DNA from: Candidatus Zixiibacteriota bacterium
Lineage (GTDB): Bacteria > Zixibacteria > MSB-5A5 > JAUVRN01
Assembly (NCBI GenBank): GCA_030597645.1
Contig: JAUVRN010000114.1
Coordinates: forward strand, 1 to 6,638
DNA length: 6,638 bases
Reading direction: 5' to 3'
In this document: piece after piece, positions 6,468-6,638 of the stretch
How positions within the stretch are numbered: position 1 is the stretch's first letter
Layout of the letters: the number at the start of each line of letters is the position of its first letter
Translations under genes and position numbers: made by a program
The notes under the pieces: generated by a model
What the model saw: the letters and a program-made list of their open reading frames with translations, nothing else
What the model was told of the DNA's origin: nothing
Databases searched by the model: none

Positions 6468-6638
6468 ATGGAAGCTGAACTTGAGATACTGATCGTCGAC
6501 GACGAGGAGATCGTCGGCAAACGACTGGGACCCGCTCTGGAACGCAGCGGGTACCGGGTCGAAGTTCTCCAGAGCGGCGACGCCGCAGTTGAACGACTGC
6601 GCCAGTAGCACTTTGACATCGTGGTCCGCGTCGTCCGC
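6468..6638 (+). pseudogene. Response-regulator receiver domain, 5' fragment with in-frame TAG, cut by window end
   Basis: From the ATG at 6468 the translation begins MEAELEILIVDDEEIVGKRL, then continues to a GYRVEVLQSGDAAVERLRQ segment, a clear CheY-like receiver start with the acidic pair Asp11-Asp12. Codon 47 is TAG (6606-6608). The same frame resumes as HFDIVVRVVR up to the last base. In a functional receiver this strand normally reads like FDIVVTDVRM, with the phospho-acceptor Asp near residue 55; here that codon is GTC (Val, 6630-6632). Both lesions fall in the final 33 bases, so sequencing or assembly error at a contig end is at least as likely as a real pseudogene. GGAAAG (6458-6463) serves as ribosome site. 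The start lies 12 bases after the TSUP stop, so the gene is operonic and was probably meant to couple a histidine kinase signal to this module. Confidence 0.7.

Overview
This is a GC-rich bacterial window (about 60% by eye) with tightly packed genes, GTG as well as ATG starts, Shine-Dalgarno sites of the GGAG type, and no RNA genes, insertion sequences or CRISPR arrays that I can see. The gene families present (NoeA-like methyltransferase, DUF4097 beta-solenoid, cytidylate-kinase-like protein beside a TauE/SafE permease) are ones I associate with environmental lineages such as Deltaproteobacteria, Gemmatimonadota, Acidobacteriota and FCB-type bacteria. I cannot name the organism from sequence alone. 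The window probably comes from a contig end or a metagenome assembly, because the last 33 bases look degraded.

Left part (1-2210, + strand): a two-gene operon. The first gene is the C-terminal part of a class I SAM-dependent methyltransferase, cut by the window start. It overlaps by 4 bases (GTGA) with a membrane protein that has about five N-terminal helices and an extracytoplasmic alkaline-phosphatase/sulfatase-superfamily domain. That domain looks more like a lipoteichoic-acid-synthase or phosphoethanolamine-transferase type enzyme than a true sulfatase. A perfect 9-bp hairpin contains the stop codon of the second gene. Together they suggest surface or envelope glycan/lipid modification (inference).

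Middle part (2305-3441, - strand): a convergently oriented exported DUF4097 protein with ten GG-type motifs on an 18-residue register, interrupted by only two insertions. A short inverted repeat lies just upstream of its start and overlaps a weak candidate -10 box. A non-coding stretch of 400 bases (3442-3841) then separates it from a divergent operon and holds a good candidate sigma-70 promoter reading right.

Right part (3842-6638, + strand): three closely spaced genes. The first is a composite protein with a cytidylate-kinase-like P-loop domain, a BON-like segment, a universal-stress-protein-like domain and two C-terminal membrane helices. The second is an eight-helix TSUP (TauE/SafE) permease. 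The third is the start of a response-regulator receiver domain, which here carries an in-frame TAG and lacks the phospho-acceptor aspartate. The cluster reads as a transport unit with an attached nucleotide-sensing or stress-sensing membrane protein and a two-component output. It is the part of the window most worth following up.
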